DNA of 64,000 bases. It comes from CAYYFX01 sp964571855 (GTDB lineage Bacteria; ARS69). The notes beneath the pieces were generated by a model. That model ran no database searches and was not told the origin of the DNA. It was given only the letters and a program-made list of their open reading frames with translations. Every line of letters starts with the position of its first letter. Position 1 is the stretch's first letter. Of this stretch, positions 33,966-42,317 are shown piece by piece. Both the position numbers and the translations under genes were made by a program. The stretch is taken from the NCBI GenBank assembly GCA_964571855.1, contig CAZNDO010000020.1:1-64000 (forward strand), read 5' to 3'.

Positions 33966-35552
33966 ATGCAGATCGTCCTGAACGAAGTGCTGTACGACCC
34001 CGCCGGCGCCGACGGCGGGTACGAGTTCGTGGAGCTCGCGGCGGCGCCGGGCACGGCCGCGGATGCCTCGCTGGCCGGATGGGTGCTGGAGACGGGAAAC
34101 GGTTCCACCGGGGAGTGGCGCGTGGCCTGGACCGGCGGCGCCGCGGACCGGCTGGCCGGCGGGCTGTTCGTGATCGGCGAGGGCGGCGTGGATCCGCCAC
34201 CGCACGTCGTGCGGGACCTGGACCTGCAGAACGGGCCGGACGCGTGCCGCCTGCGCGCGCCGTCCGGCGCGGCCGACGCGGTCGGCTGGGGAGAGCCCCT
34301 GCCGGGGGACATGCGCGAGGGCGCCGGCGCCGCGGATGTCACCGGGGTGTCCCTGGCGCGATTCCCGGACGGCGTGGACACGGACGACAACGCGGCGGAT
34401 CTCCGCGCGGCGCCGCCCTCGCCCGGGGAGTTCAACGCGCCCCCGCTCCTCGTGCTCGTGGACTCCATGGAGTTGCCGCCCGCCGGGCTCCCGCCGGGCG
34501 CGCCGTGGACGTTCCGCGCCACGCTCCGGAACGCGGGCCGGTTGCCGTGGTCGGGAGACCTGGCCGTGGAGTGCGCGGTGCATCCCGGCGAGGTGCTCGC
34601 GCGGTTGCACGTGGCGGAGGTCGACGCGCTCGAGCCGGGCGCCCGCACGGCGCGGGAGCTGGAGCGCGCGCCGCCGCCGGGAGTGCACCTGCCGGTGCTG
34701 GGCGAACGGGACGACGCGGAGCTCGTGCCCTGGCCGGGCGGCGGCGGGGAGATCGTGCTCTCCGAGGCCATGACGAACCCGGGGCCGGACGAGCCGGAGT
34801 GGATCGAGCTGGAGAACGTCGGCGGCGCGGCGGTGGATCTCGCGGTGCTGGATCTGCGGGACGCCGCGGGCGGGGGTGGTGCGCTGCGCGGCGTCGTTCC
34901 GGCGGGTGCATTCGCCGTGCTCGCCGCGGACACGGCGGCCTTCGCGGCGCGCTGGGGTCGCCCCGCCGTGCTCGTCGCGGCGCCGCTGCCCGCGCTGAAC
35001 CACACGGGGCCGGCGGACGCGGCGGCGGAGGAGTTGCGGTTGTCGTGGGCCGCGCGCCTCGCCGCGGCGGTCGCGGCCGCGGACGGACCGCTCGCGTCCG
35101 CCGTGCTGCCGGGCGGAGCGGAAGCCGGTGTGTCGTGGGAGCGCATCTCGCGCGCGCTCCCGGGCAATGCGCTCGGGAGCTGGGCGCCGAGCCTGGACGC
35201 GCGCGGCGGCACGCCGGGACGCGCGAACAGCCGGCCGTCGGATCGGGCGGCGCCGCCGGGCGCCGGGCCGCTGCTCGCGGCGCCGCGCACGTTCCGCCCC
35301 GCGCGGGACGGCGGTGTGCTGCTCGTGCTGCGCGTGCCGCGGGCCGCGCCGCTCGCGCGGTTCGTCGTGCACGACGCGCGCGGCCGGACCGTGGCGTCGC
35401 TCGTGCCGTGGCGCGCCGGGGACGAGGAGCAACGGGCCGTGTGGGACGGCACGGACGGCTCGGGGGCGGACGCGCCGCTCGGGCTCTACGTGGTGCGCGC
35501 GGAGGGAGCGGGGGGAGGCGGCCGGCACGCCACCGTGGTGCTCGCACGATGA
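33966..35552 (+). CDS. Lamin-tail-domain protein with degenerate FlgD-like tail, apparently lacking a signal peptide
   Basis: The 528-aa product (from ATG 33966) has two lamin tail domains: QIVLNEVLYDPAGADGGYEFVEL (about 2-24) and EIVLSEAMTNPGPDEPEWIELENVG (about 260-285). A C-terminal region (ARFVVHDARGRTVASLV, AVWDGTDGSG, LGLYVVRAEG) is a diverged FlgD-type module. Bacterial LTD proteins are usually exported, yet the LTD begins at residue 2 and no signal peptide is visible upstream in frame. The insertion sequence ends 91 bp upstream, so the original 5' end may have been altered. The stop overlaps the next start (ATGA). Confidence 0.75.
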   Translation: MQIVLNEVLYDPAGADGGYEFVELAAAPGTAADASLAGWVLETGNGSTGEWRVAWTGGAADRLAGGLFVIGEGGVDPPPHVVRDLDLQNGPDACRLRAPSGAADAVGWGEPLPGDMREGAGAADVTGVSLARFPDGVDTDDNAADLRAAPPSPGEFNAPPLLVLVDSMELPPAGLPPGAPWTFRATLRNAGRLPWSGDLAVECAVHPGEVLARLHVAEVDALEPGARTARELERAPPPGVHLPVLGERDDAELVPWPGGGGEIVLSEAMTNPGPDEPEWIELENVGGAAVDLAVLDLRDAAGGGGALRGVVPAGAFAVLAADTAAFAARWGRPAVLVAAPLPALNHTGPADAAAEELRLSWAARLAAAVAAADGPLASAVLPGGAEAGVSWERISRALPGNALGSWAPSLDARGGTPGRANSRPSDRAAPPGAGPLLAAPRTFRPARDGGVLLVLRVPRAAPLARFVVHDARGRTVASLVPWRAGDEEQRAVWDGTDGSGADAPLGLYVVRAEGAGGGGRHATVVLAR

Positions 35553-36370
35553 GGCGCGCGCTCGCGTGCACGCTCGGGACGCTCGTGCTCGCCGCTCCCT
35601 CCCGCGCGGCGTTCGAGCGCCCGCCGCACGACGCGGAGTCCGCCGCGCTGGGCGGTCTCGTGGCCACGTCCACGGATCCGGTGTGGGGGAATCCGGCCAC
35701 GCCGTCCGCCGGGCCGTGGTTCGGTGCGCTGGCGTGCCATCCCTTCGGGCTGGCGGAGCTGACCGAAGTGCAGGCGGGCGCGCGCGGGACCGTCGCGGGC
35801 GTCGCGCTGGGCGCGGGGGCGCGCCGCTTCGGGTCGGACCTCTACGCGGAGCGCGAGGCCCGCGTCACCGCCGCGTTCGGCCGGTCCGGCTCGTGGATCG
35901 GGGTGGCCGTCCGTGGCATGGAGGTCTCGGGCGCCGGGTTCGCCGCGGTGCGCGCCGCCGCGGCGGACGCCGCCGTCCGGGCCCGGGTGGCCGGCCTGGA
36001 GCTCGGCGCCGTGGTGGACGCGGTGGCCGGGGAAGTGCCCGGGGACCCGGAAGGCGCCGCCCGCCGGGCGGCGGTCGGCGCGCGGCGCACCGTCGCGTCG
36101 CTCACGGTGGCGCTGGAGGTGCAGCGGCGCGGCCGGGATCCGCTGGCGGGGGTGATCGGCGTCGCGTGGCAGCCGGCGCCCGCCCTGCGGCTGTGGTCCG
36201 GCGCGCGCGGGGACCCGGCGGAGCTGTCGTGGGGGTTCGCGGTCGGCGCGGGCCCGGCGGCCGCGCAGGTGGCGGTCACCCACACCACGCCGCTCGCCCC
36301 CACGGTCCGGGTGGGGGTCACGGTCGGCCGCGGTCCGGCGCCGTCGACCCCCGCCGGACACCGCAACTAG
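35549..36370 (+). CDS. PorV/PorQ-like outer-membrane beta-barrel protein
   Basis: The 273-aa product has a signal peptide (MRRALACTLGTLVLAAPSRA). It begins its mature part with AAFERPPHDAESAALGGLVATSTDPVWGNPA, the pattern of PorV-type proteins (early Gly-rich plug followed by barrel strands with GALACHPFGLAEL). PorV relatives shuttle or anchor tail-sorted cargo in type IX secretion. The ATGA overlap with the LTD gene suggests a cargo/partner pair. Assignment rests on N-terminal pattern and alternating strands; homology is only moderate by eye. Confidence 0.6.
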   Translation: MRRALACTLGTLVLAAPSRAAFERPPHDAESAALGGLVATSTDPVWGNPATPSAGPWFGALACHPFGLAELTEVQAGARGTVAGVALGAGARRFGSDLYAEREARVTAAFGRSGSWIGVAVRGMEVSGAGFAAVRAAAADAAVRARVAGLELGAVVDAVAGEVPGDPEGAARRAAVGARRTVASLTVALEVQRRGRDPLAGVIGVAWQPAPALRLWSGARGDPAELSWGFAVGAGPAAAQVAVTHTTPLAPTVRVGVTVGRGPAPSTPAGHRN

Positions 36371-36373
36371 CGC

Positions 36374-36400
36374 TCAATTCTTTGCTTCCGCGGCCGATGC
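36374..36400 (+). promoter_or_regulatory. Candidate sigma-28 (FliA-type) promoter
   Basis: TCAATTCT, 11 bp, then GCCGATGC matches the sigma-28 layout (TAAAGTTT, 11 bp, GCCGATAA) at the conserved GCCGAT and at TCAA. It lies 43 bp before the HTH-HDOD genes, which are signalling genes often tied to motility. Confidence 0.35.
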
Positions 36401-36442
36401 AGGGAGGAAGACGAGACCGGCACTCGCCGTGGGGGATGGCCC

Positions 36443-36646
36443 ATGCCGAACGAGTGGATGAACGCGGGCGAGGCCGCGGCCTGCCTGCACATCACGCGGG
36501 CAACGCTGTACAAGCTGGTGCACGACGGGCGTCTTCCTGCGCAACGCTTGCGGGGACGCTGGTACTTCCGCCCGCAGGACATCGAGGCGCTGTTCTCCGG
36601 GGCGGCGCCCGCGGCCGCCGCGGCACCCGTCGGGGAGGCGGCATGA
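36443..36646 (+). CDS. Small excisionase/MerR-type HTH protein
   Basis: The 67-aa protein is a single HTH_17 (excisionase-type winged helix) domain: NAGEAAACLHITRATLYKLVHDGRLPAQRLRGRWYFRPQDIEALF. It is overlapped by the HDOD gene (ATGA), implying coupled expression. A paralogue of the same length lies at 56415-56618. In this setting it is more likely a transcription factor than a phage excisionase, since no integrase is nearby. Confidence 0.8.
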   Translation: MPNEWMNAGEAAACLHITRATLYKLVHDGRLPAQRLRGRWYFRPQDIEALFSGAAPAAAAAPVGEAA

Positions 36647-37560
36647 CCGTGTCCCCGGCGCCGCGCGACACGTCCAGCCGCGAGCTGAAGACGCTGCCCT
36701 CCACGATCAACGAGGAGCAGGTCAAGCGGGTCATCTCCGTCACGGGGAACCTGCCGCCCGTGCCGCACGTGGCCGCGAAGATGATGGAGCTCGTGGGCAA
36801 GGAGGACACCTCCGTCCGCGACCTCCAGAAGGTCATCTCCGCGGACCAGGCGCTGACCGCGCGCATCCTGAAGATGGCGAACAGCGTCTTCTACAGCTTC
36901 GACCAGAAGATCACCACGCTCACCCACGCCATCGTGATCCTCGGCTTCCGGGCCGTGCAGTCCATGGCCGTGGCGGCGTCCTCGCGCAGCCTGTTCGTGA
37001 AGAAGGGCGCGCAGTTCGGTCTGAAGGAGAAGCTGCTGTGGGAGCACTCCATGGCGGTGGCCATGGGTTGCCGGCAGATCGCGCGCCAGGTGGGCTACGA
37101 GAACGAGGAGGCCGCGTTCGTGGTGGGTCTCCTGCACGACATCGGCAAGGCCGTGCTGAACCAGGTGATCCCGAAGAAGTACGGGCGCATCGTGGAGCAG
37201 GTCTACAACGAGGGGAAGTCGTTCGCCGAGGTGGAGCAGGAGGTCCTGGGCTTCGACCACAGCCACATCGGCGCCCTGATCGCGCAGAAGTGGAACTTCG
37301 ACTGGGACATGGTGGAGACCATCGCGTACCACCACCGCCCGGAGGCGGAGTCCTCGGGCGCCGTTCTCGGCGCCGTGCTCGCGCTGGCGAACATCCTGGC
37401 GAAGCGGATGGGCGTGGGCCTGGAGCGCGCGCAGGAGGACGGGACCGCCGCGGACCACTGGAGCGCGCGCACCCTGAACCTCGACGAGACCGCCTGTCGC
37501 GAGATCCAGGAGATCATGCGGACCGCGCTGGAGGAAGAGAAGAAGCTGTACTCCATCTGA
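36643..37560 (+). CDS. HDOD-domain signalling protein
   Basis: The 305-aa product is one HDOD domain (about 20-225): VISVTGNLPPVPHVAAKMMELV, ISADQALTARILKMANSVFYS, TLTHAIVILGFRAVQSMAVA and GLLHDIGKAVLNQVIPKKY. HDOD proteins are non-catalytic relatives of HD phosphohydrolases that act in signalling for motility, chemotaxis or development. It sits between a small HTH gene (ATGA overlap) and a GAF-HD-GYP-HDOD gene 40 bp downstream, forming a three-gene signalling unit. Confidence 0.9.
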   Translation: MTVSPAPRDTSSRELKTLPSTINEEQVKRVISVTGNLPPVPHVAAKMMELVGKEDTSVRDLQKVISADQALTARILKMANSVFYSFDQKITTLTHAIVILGFRAVQSMAVAASSRSLFVKKGAQFGLKEKLLWEHSMAVAMGCRQIARQVGYENEEAAFVVGLLHDIGKAVLNQVIPKKYGRIVEQVYNEGKSFAEVEQEVLGFDHSHIGALIAQKWNFDWDMVETIAYHHRPEAESSGAVLGAVLALANILAKRMGVGLERAQEDGTAADHWSARTLNLDETACREIQEIMRTALEEEKKLYSI

Positions 37561-37600
37561 GCGCCGCCTCCGCCCGGCGCCGTGAGGTCCGACCGCGCGC

Positions 37601-39757
37601 ATGATCCCCCCCGACGATCCCTTCCTGGACGACCCGGACGACGCTTCCGCGGACGGCGGCGAGCCGTTGCGGCTGCTGCGCGTCGTCGAGAAGCTCGTCA
37701 ACGGGAACGCCGATCCGGAGTCCGACGGCTTCCTCACCGAGGTGGTCGCGGACATCGCGCGGCACACCACGTCCGGGCAGGCCGTGCTGTCGCTCGTGGA
37801 CCCGTCCACGGGGCTCCTGGAGGTGCGCTCGTCGCACGGCTTCGGCGCGTCGCCGCCGCAAGGGCTCGCGTGGATCGAGGACGGCGTGCACGGGTGGGTG
37901 CGGCGCATCGGCTCGCCCCTCATCGTGGATCCGGAGACCGCGGCCGCCGCGGCCTTCCCGCTGCTGGATTTCGAGCGCGGGCCGCTCGTGGTGTCGCCCA
38001 TCCGCGTGGGCGGCTCCACGCTGGGCGCGCTCAGCGTGCTCCGCCCGCTGCGGGAGGGCGGCTACGGCGAGGACGACCTCCTTTTCCTGCAGACCGTGGG
38101 CGCCCTGCTCGGCGGCATGGTGGGCCACCGGCGCGCGGAGTTGCGCGGCCGGGACTCCATCCGCAAGACGATCGAGTCGCTCACCCTCGCCCTGGACGCG
38201 CGGGACCCCTACACGCGCGGCCACTCGCAGCGCGTGGCCATGTACAGCGTGGCCATCGCGAACGAGCTGGAGCAGGACACCAACTGGTCCTTCGTGAAGG
38301 ACATGCGGAACTCGCTCCTCATGTCCGCGCTGCTGCACGACATCGGGAAGATCGGCATCCGCGACGAGATCCTGTTCAAGCCCGGCAAGCTCACGGACGA
38401 GGAGTACGCGCTGATCAAGACGCACCCCACGAAGGGCGCGGAGATCGTGCGGAACATCCCGGGCTTCGACGAGGACGTGATCGCCGGCATCCTGCAGCAC
38501 CACGAGCGCTGGGACGGCAAGGGCTACCCGGCCGGCATCGCCGCGGACAAGATCCACATCTTCGGCCGCATCATCGGCCTGGCGGACGCGTTCGACGCGA
38601 TCGTCACGAGCCGCCCGTACCATGCCGGCGCGCCGTACCAGGCCGCGATGGAACGCGTGCAGGAGCTGGCCGGCGTGGCGTTCGACCCCGAGGTGGTGAA
38701 GGCCATGCTCCGCGCCTTCGCCGACCCCGAGGTCTGGAACGAGCTCGGCAGCATCTCGGACGACCGACCCGTGGACGCCCCCGGGACGGCGAAGGCGGGG
38801 GCGGCGGGCGCCGACGGCGGCGCCGCGGCGGCCGGCGGCCCGGACGCCACCGAGCGCACGCTCCGCCGCATCTTCGGCCGCAGCATCAACGAGCTGCCCA
38901 CGCTGCCGCACGTGGTCTCGCAGATCCTGGAGAAGACCCGCAACCAGAACACGCGCCTGGACGACCTGGTGAACCTCATCTCCACGGACCAGGCGCTCGT
39001 GTCCATGTTCCTGAAGCTCGTGAACTCCGCGTTCTACGGGTTCAGCCGGCGCATCACCACGCTCAAGCAGGCCATCACCCTGCTCGGATTCCGCAGCGTG
39101 CGCAATGTAGTGGTGAACGCCGGCGTCGTGGGGATCTTCCGCAAGCGCACGTTCAACAACCGCTACCGGCTGCTCCTGTGGGACCACTCGGTGGCGTGCG
39201 CCGTCTGCGCGCGCATCCTGGCCGAGAAGACCGGGTACCACGCGCGCGAGGAGGCGTTCACCGCGGGACTGCTGCACGACATCGGGAAGATCGTGATCGA
39301 CCAGTACGCGCCCAAGGACTCCGCCTACATCATGGCGAAGGTGGACGAGGGCGCGTCCGCGAAGGACGTGGAGAACGAGCGCCTGGGCGTGGACCACACG
39401 AAGATCGGCGTGTGGATCGCCGAGCGCTGGCACCTCCCGAAGACGTTGTGCGCCGTGATCGAGTGGCACCACGAGCCGGACCGGGACGCAGCCGCGGACT
39501 CGCAGCTCCTCAAGCTCGTGGCCACGGCGAACGCGCTGTCCAAGATCCGGAAGGCGGCCGGCCCGCAGGACGTGGACGCGATCGTCGCGAAGTTCGCGGA
39601 GTCCCCGGACAACCTGCTGAAACTGGACCCCGCCACGGCCCACGCCGCCCTCACCGCCACCTGGGAAGGCAAGGCGGACGCCATGCGCACGTTCGGCGGC
39701 GTCTCCGGCGAGGATGTCCGGGCGGAAGGCGCAGCGGGGCAGCCGGCGAAGGCCTGA
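37601..39757 (+). CDS. GAF / HD-GYP / HDOD cyclic-di-GMP-type signalling protein
   Basis: The 718-aa protein joins a GAF sensor (about 25-175), an HD-GYP phosphodiesterase domain (about 185-350) and an HDOD domain (about 425-640). The HD-GYP motifs are intact: LLHDIGKIGIRDEIL, KTHPTKGAEIV and HHERWDGKGYPAGI, so it should hydrolyse cyclic di-GMP to pGpG or GMP. The HDOD part has INELPTLPHVVSQILEKTRN and TLKQAITLLGFRSVRNVV. Ala/Gly-rich linkers separate the domains. The neighbouring HDOD gene encodes a paralogue of its C-terminal half, consistent with an old duplication. Confidence 0.92.
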   Translation: MIPPDDPFLDDPDDASADGGEPLRLLRVVEKLVNGNADPESDGFLTEVVADIARHTTSGQAVLSLVDPSTGLLEVRSSHGFGASPPQGLAWIEDGVHGWVRRIGSPLIVDPETAAAAAFPLLDFERGPLVVSPIRVGGSTLGALSVLRPLREGGYGEDDLLFLQTVGALLGGMVGHRRAELRGRDSIRKTIESLTLALDARDPYTRGHSQRVAMYSVAIANELEQDTNWSFVKDMRNSLLMSALLHDIGKIGIRDEILFKPGKLTDEEYALIKTHPTKGAEIVRNIPGFDEDVIAGILQHHERWDGKGYPAGIAADKIHIFGRIIGLADAFDAIVTSRPYHAGAPYQAAMERVQELAGVAFDPEVVKAMLRAFADPEVWNELGSISDDRPVDAPGTAKAGAAGADGGAAAAGGPDATERTLRRIFGRSINELPTLPHVVSQILEKTRNQNTRLDDLVNLISTDQALVSMFLKLVNSAFYGFSRRITTLKQAITLLGFRSVRNVVVNAGVVGIFRKRTFNNRYRLLLWDHSVACAVCARILAEKTGYHAREEAFTAGLLHDIGKIVIDQYAPKDSAYIMAKVDEGASAKDVENERLGVDHTKIGVWIAERWHLPKTLCAVIEWHHEPDRDAAADSQLLKLVATANALSKIRKAAGPQDVDAIVAKFAESPDNLLKLDPATAHAALTATWEGKADAMRTFGGVSGEDVRAEGAAGQPAKA

Positions 39758-39879
39758 TCCGGCGGGCGCCCGCGAGCCGCACGCCCCGCGCTCCGTTCCT
39801 GGAACGACACCCGCAGTCGTACACTGGGTTCCTCGCGCTCCCTCCGGACCGCGGCCGCCCTCTTCCCGGTGAGCCCTCC

Positions 39880-40947
39880 ATGAGTCGGGACACGCTGTCC
39901 AACCTGCTGCGGGCCGTCCGGCTTCGTGGCGCGATGTTCTACCACATCGAAGGCGTCGCGCCGTGGATCGCCGAGGCCCCTCCGGGCGCCGAGATCATCC
40001 CGGCCATCCTGCCCGGGGTGGAGCACATGATGGAGTTCCACGGGGTCGCCCGGGGCTCGTGCTGGGCCGGCCTCGCGGGGGACGAACTGATCCGACTGGA
40101 TGCCGGCGATCTCGTGATCTTCCCCCAGGGCGATGCCCACGTGATCTCCAGCAGCGCCGACCTCCGCTCCGGGCGCGTGGACTTCGGCATGTACCGCGCC
40201 CCGCGACCGGCCCAGCTCCCGTGGACGCTGAGGGTGTCCGATACCGGACGGCCCCGGACGGCCGCCCCGGCATCCGAGCCGGATGCAACGATCGTGTGCG
40301 GCTTCATCGGATGCGACGTGCGCCCGTTCAACCCGCTGCTCGCGGCGCTTCCCCGGATACTGCGGGTTCCGGGCGGCACGGCGGACGAGGACGGGTGGCT
40401 GACCGGCGTGCTGCACGCCGTTGCCCGGGAATCGAGCGACAAGCGCCCCGGCGGCGAGGCGGTTCTCGAGCGCATGGCGGAGATGATGTTCATCGAGGCG
40501 TTGCGGCGGTACGTCGACGGCCTGCCGGCGGGAGAGATCGGCTGGCTCGCCGGGCTGGCCGACGCGGCCGTGGGGCGTGCGCTTGCCCTCCTCCACGAGC
40601 GCCCCGGCGAGGCGTGGACCCTGGAGCGGCTCGCGGAGGCCGCTGCGGTCTCGCGCTCGACGCTGCACGAGCGCTTCGTGCACTTCCTCGGACAGCCCCC
40701 GATGCAATACCTGGCGCGGTGGCGCATGCAGGTGGCGGCGCAGTGGCTCCGCGACACCGACGCCAAGATCCTGGAAATCGCCCTCGAGGTGGGCTACGAG
40801 GACGAGACGGCCTTCGCGAGGGCGTTCCGGCGCGCCACGGGGGAGTCCCCCGGGGCGTGGCGGCGCGCCCGGCGCTCGCGCCCCGGACGACGCGGGATCG
40901 AGGACTCTCCCGCGCCTCCGGGGCGGCCGCCACGGGTCAGTGCCTGA
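39880..40947 (+). CDS. AraC-family transcriptional regulator with cupin N-terminus
   Basis: The 355-aa protein has an N-terminal cupin_6-type ligand domain (about 15-110) with LLRAVRLRGAMFYHIEG and DAGDLVIFPQGDAHVISS. The C-terminal double HTH (about 235-330) reads TLERLAEAAAVSRSTLHERF and ILEIALEVGYEDETAFARAFRRATGESPGAWR. This subgroup often controls neighbouring redox or hydrolase genes. Here its 3' end overlaps a convergent DinB gene by 11 bp. The effector is unknown. Confidence 0.88.
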   Translation: MSRDTLSNLLRAVRLRGAMFYHIEGVAPWIAEAPPGAEIIPAILPGVEHMMEFHGVARGSCWAGLAGDELIRLDAGDLVIFPQGDAHVISSSADLRSGRVDFGMYRAPRPAQLPWTLRVSDTGRPRTAAPASEPDATIVCGFIGCDVRPFNPLLAALPRILRVPGGTADEDGWLTGVLHAVARESSDKRPGGEAVLERMAEMMFIEALRRYVDGLPAGEIGWLAGLADAAVGRALALLHERPGEAWTLERLAEAAAVSRSTLHERFVHFLGQPPMQYLARWRMQVAAQWLRDTDAKILEIALEVGYEDETAFARAFRRATGESPGAWRRARRSRPGRRGIEDSPAPPGRPPRVSA

Positions 40948-41419
40948 GCGCCTTGCGGATGCCCGCGAGGTGATGAAAGCTGTGGCGCACGGCGTGGTCC
41001 TCCAACATGAACTGGCACGAGAGGGGCGCGCCACCGTAGAGTGAGTTCGGGGCCACCTCGTCCAGCTCCCGATCGGACATCGCGCGGATCGCCCGGGCGG
41101 CCGCGGCGGCGTTCGTGCGAAGCAGGGTCAGGGCATCCTCGCGCGTGACGCCGTCGTTCTCGCGGGCGTGCCCGGCGTTCATCTCGTGGACGGCGTCCCA
41201 CGTGACCTCGGTCAGCGCGCCGCCGGCCGCGAGCTTCCGCGCCAGCTCGATCTCGAGCGGGTAGACGCTGGCGACGTGGTGCACGACGACTCCGATCTTG
41301 CGACCGTCCCCGGGCAGGCGCGTTTGCCACTCCTCGGGCGTCAGGCGGGAGGCCAGGGTGGCCAGGGCCTCGGCTCCGGTCTCGAGCGTGGTGGCGAGAA
41401 TCTCGGCTCGGGTGCTCAT
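40937..41419 (-). CDS. DinB-family four-helix protein
   Basis: The 160-aa protein is a DinB-like bundle. Likely metal-binding His residues are in VVVHHVASVYPLE (about 47-48) and HAVRHSFHHLAGI near the C-terminus. TRAEILATTLETGAEALATLA forms helix 1. It resembles the DinB protein at 19802-20350 only in fold. Its AraC-type convergent neighbour could be the regulator, but the genes only meet at their ends. Confidence 0.75.
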   Translation of the reverse strand: MSTRAEILATTLETGAEALATLASRLTPEEWQTRLPGDGRKIGVVVHHVASVYPLEIELARKLAAGGALTEVTWDAVHEMNAGHARENDGVTREDALTLLRTNAAAAARAIRAMSDRELDEVAPNSLYGGAPLSCQFMLEDHAVRHSFHHLAGIRKALRH

Positions 41420-41636
41420 TCTGCGTCCTCCTTCGTGGAAGCACGGCGCTCCGTGCGCCGCGTGAGGAGCACGTTAGGCGCTTCACTCCCGCGCCACCCG
41501 GCCGGGAGTCCGGCGATCCGTGCCGGGAGTCCGGGACGGGAGGCGGGGCGATCCCCTTGCGGTCACCGCCGCCGCGGAGCCATGTTCGGGCTTCCGGAGC
41601 GGCATCCTGCCGAGCGCGGCACGGAGTCGAGGGAAC

Positions 41637-42263
41637 ATGGCCGGAATCACCGGACGCCCGTCGACAGCGCGGGACCTCGCGCCGGTGGCCCTCCTGCTTC
41701 TCGCGGTCTCGGCGCTGCCGGGGACCGCCGCGCGGGCGGCGGATCTCGTCTGTATCTCCGGCCCGGGACCGGGCGGCGTCCCCATGACCACGGACTGCGC
41801 CGGGACCGCCTGGCCGAGCGACGGCTACGGCTACTCCCACGACCCTCCCGGGTGCCGCAGCGAAGGGTGCGGCTGCCCGTACACCGACGGGCAGGCGTCC
41901 GGCTGCTACCAGTGGTCCCTGAGCTCGAGCGAGCACGTTCCGGGGGATCGGTTCGCGACGGTGCCCGTCGGCGACTTCCTGCTCTACCTCTGGCTCGAGT
42001 GCGCTACGCGCGCGGATCTCGAGTACCCGTGGAAGAGCGTGGAACTCGAGATCACGGTGAGCGGCCTGCAGTACGTGGACATCGGCCCGTACGCGGATCC
42101 TGCCGGGTCCATCACATGCACCGGAACGAAGACCCGCCCGGTGCTGACCGTCGAGTCGTGCGCGTACTCCCACGGACCGATCGCGTTCCTGTGGCTGCGC
42201 AACGATCCGACCGTCGCGGATCCCGGGAGCTGGGGCCGCACGAAGGCGACCTACCGGGACTGA
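41637..42263 (+). CDS. Secreted Cys-rich protein of unknown function
   Basis: The 208-aa product has a signal peptide (VALLLLAVSALPGTAARA). Its mature domain carries about nine Cys residues in pairs (LVCISGP, TTDCAGT, PPGCRSEGCGCPY, ASGCYQW, TCTGTK, VESCAYS), suggesting several disulphides. No FlgD-type tail and no recognised domain. The start was placed at the ATG that begins the signal peptide. It ends 54 bp before rarA. Confidence 0.6.
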   Translation: MAGITGRPSTARDLAPVALLLLAVSALPGTAARAADLVCISGPGPGGVPMTTDCAGTAWPSDGYGYSHDPPGCRSEGCGCPYTDGQASGCYQWSLSSSEHVPGDRFATVPVGDFLLYLWLECATRADLEYPWKSVELEITVSGLQYVDIGPYADPAGSITCTGTKTRPVLTVESCAYSHGPIAFLWLRNDPTVADPGSWGRTKATYRD

Positions 42264-42305
42264 CGATGCGCCGCGTATGGACGCGCCACCTCCTTCGTGC
42301 CGCGC

Positions 42306-42311
42306 TATCCT
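42306..42311 (+). promoter_or_regulatory. Candidate -10 box TATCCT with leaderless spacing (rarA)
   Basis: TATCCT ends 6 bp before the rarA ATG. The surrounding CGCGCTATCCTGCGC matches the sequence before the sigma factor gene at the same distance from its ATG. There is no Shine-Dalgarno. Confidence 0.4.
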
Positions 42312-42317
42312 GCGCGC

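Noticed and set aside
36443..36646. Phage or integrative-element excisionase
   Set aside because: No integrase, attachment repeats or phage genes nearby; a paralogue of equal length occurs beside unrelated genes, so a chromosomal regulator is likelier.
41493..41540. Direct repeat GCCGGGAGTCCGG (two copies) in the gap before the Cys-rich protein
   Set aside because: Only two short copies in GC-rich DNA, no spacing or symmetry that suggests an operator or array.
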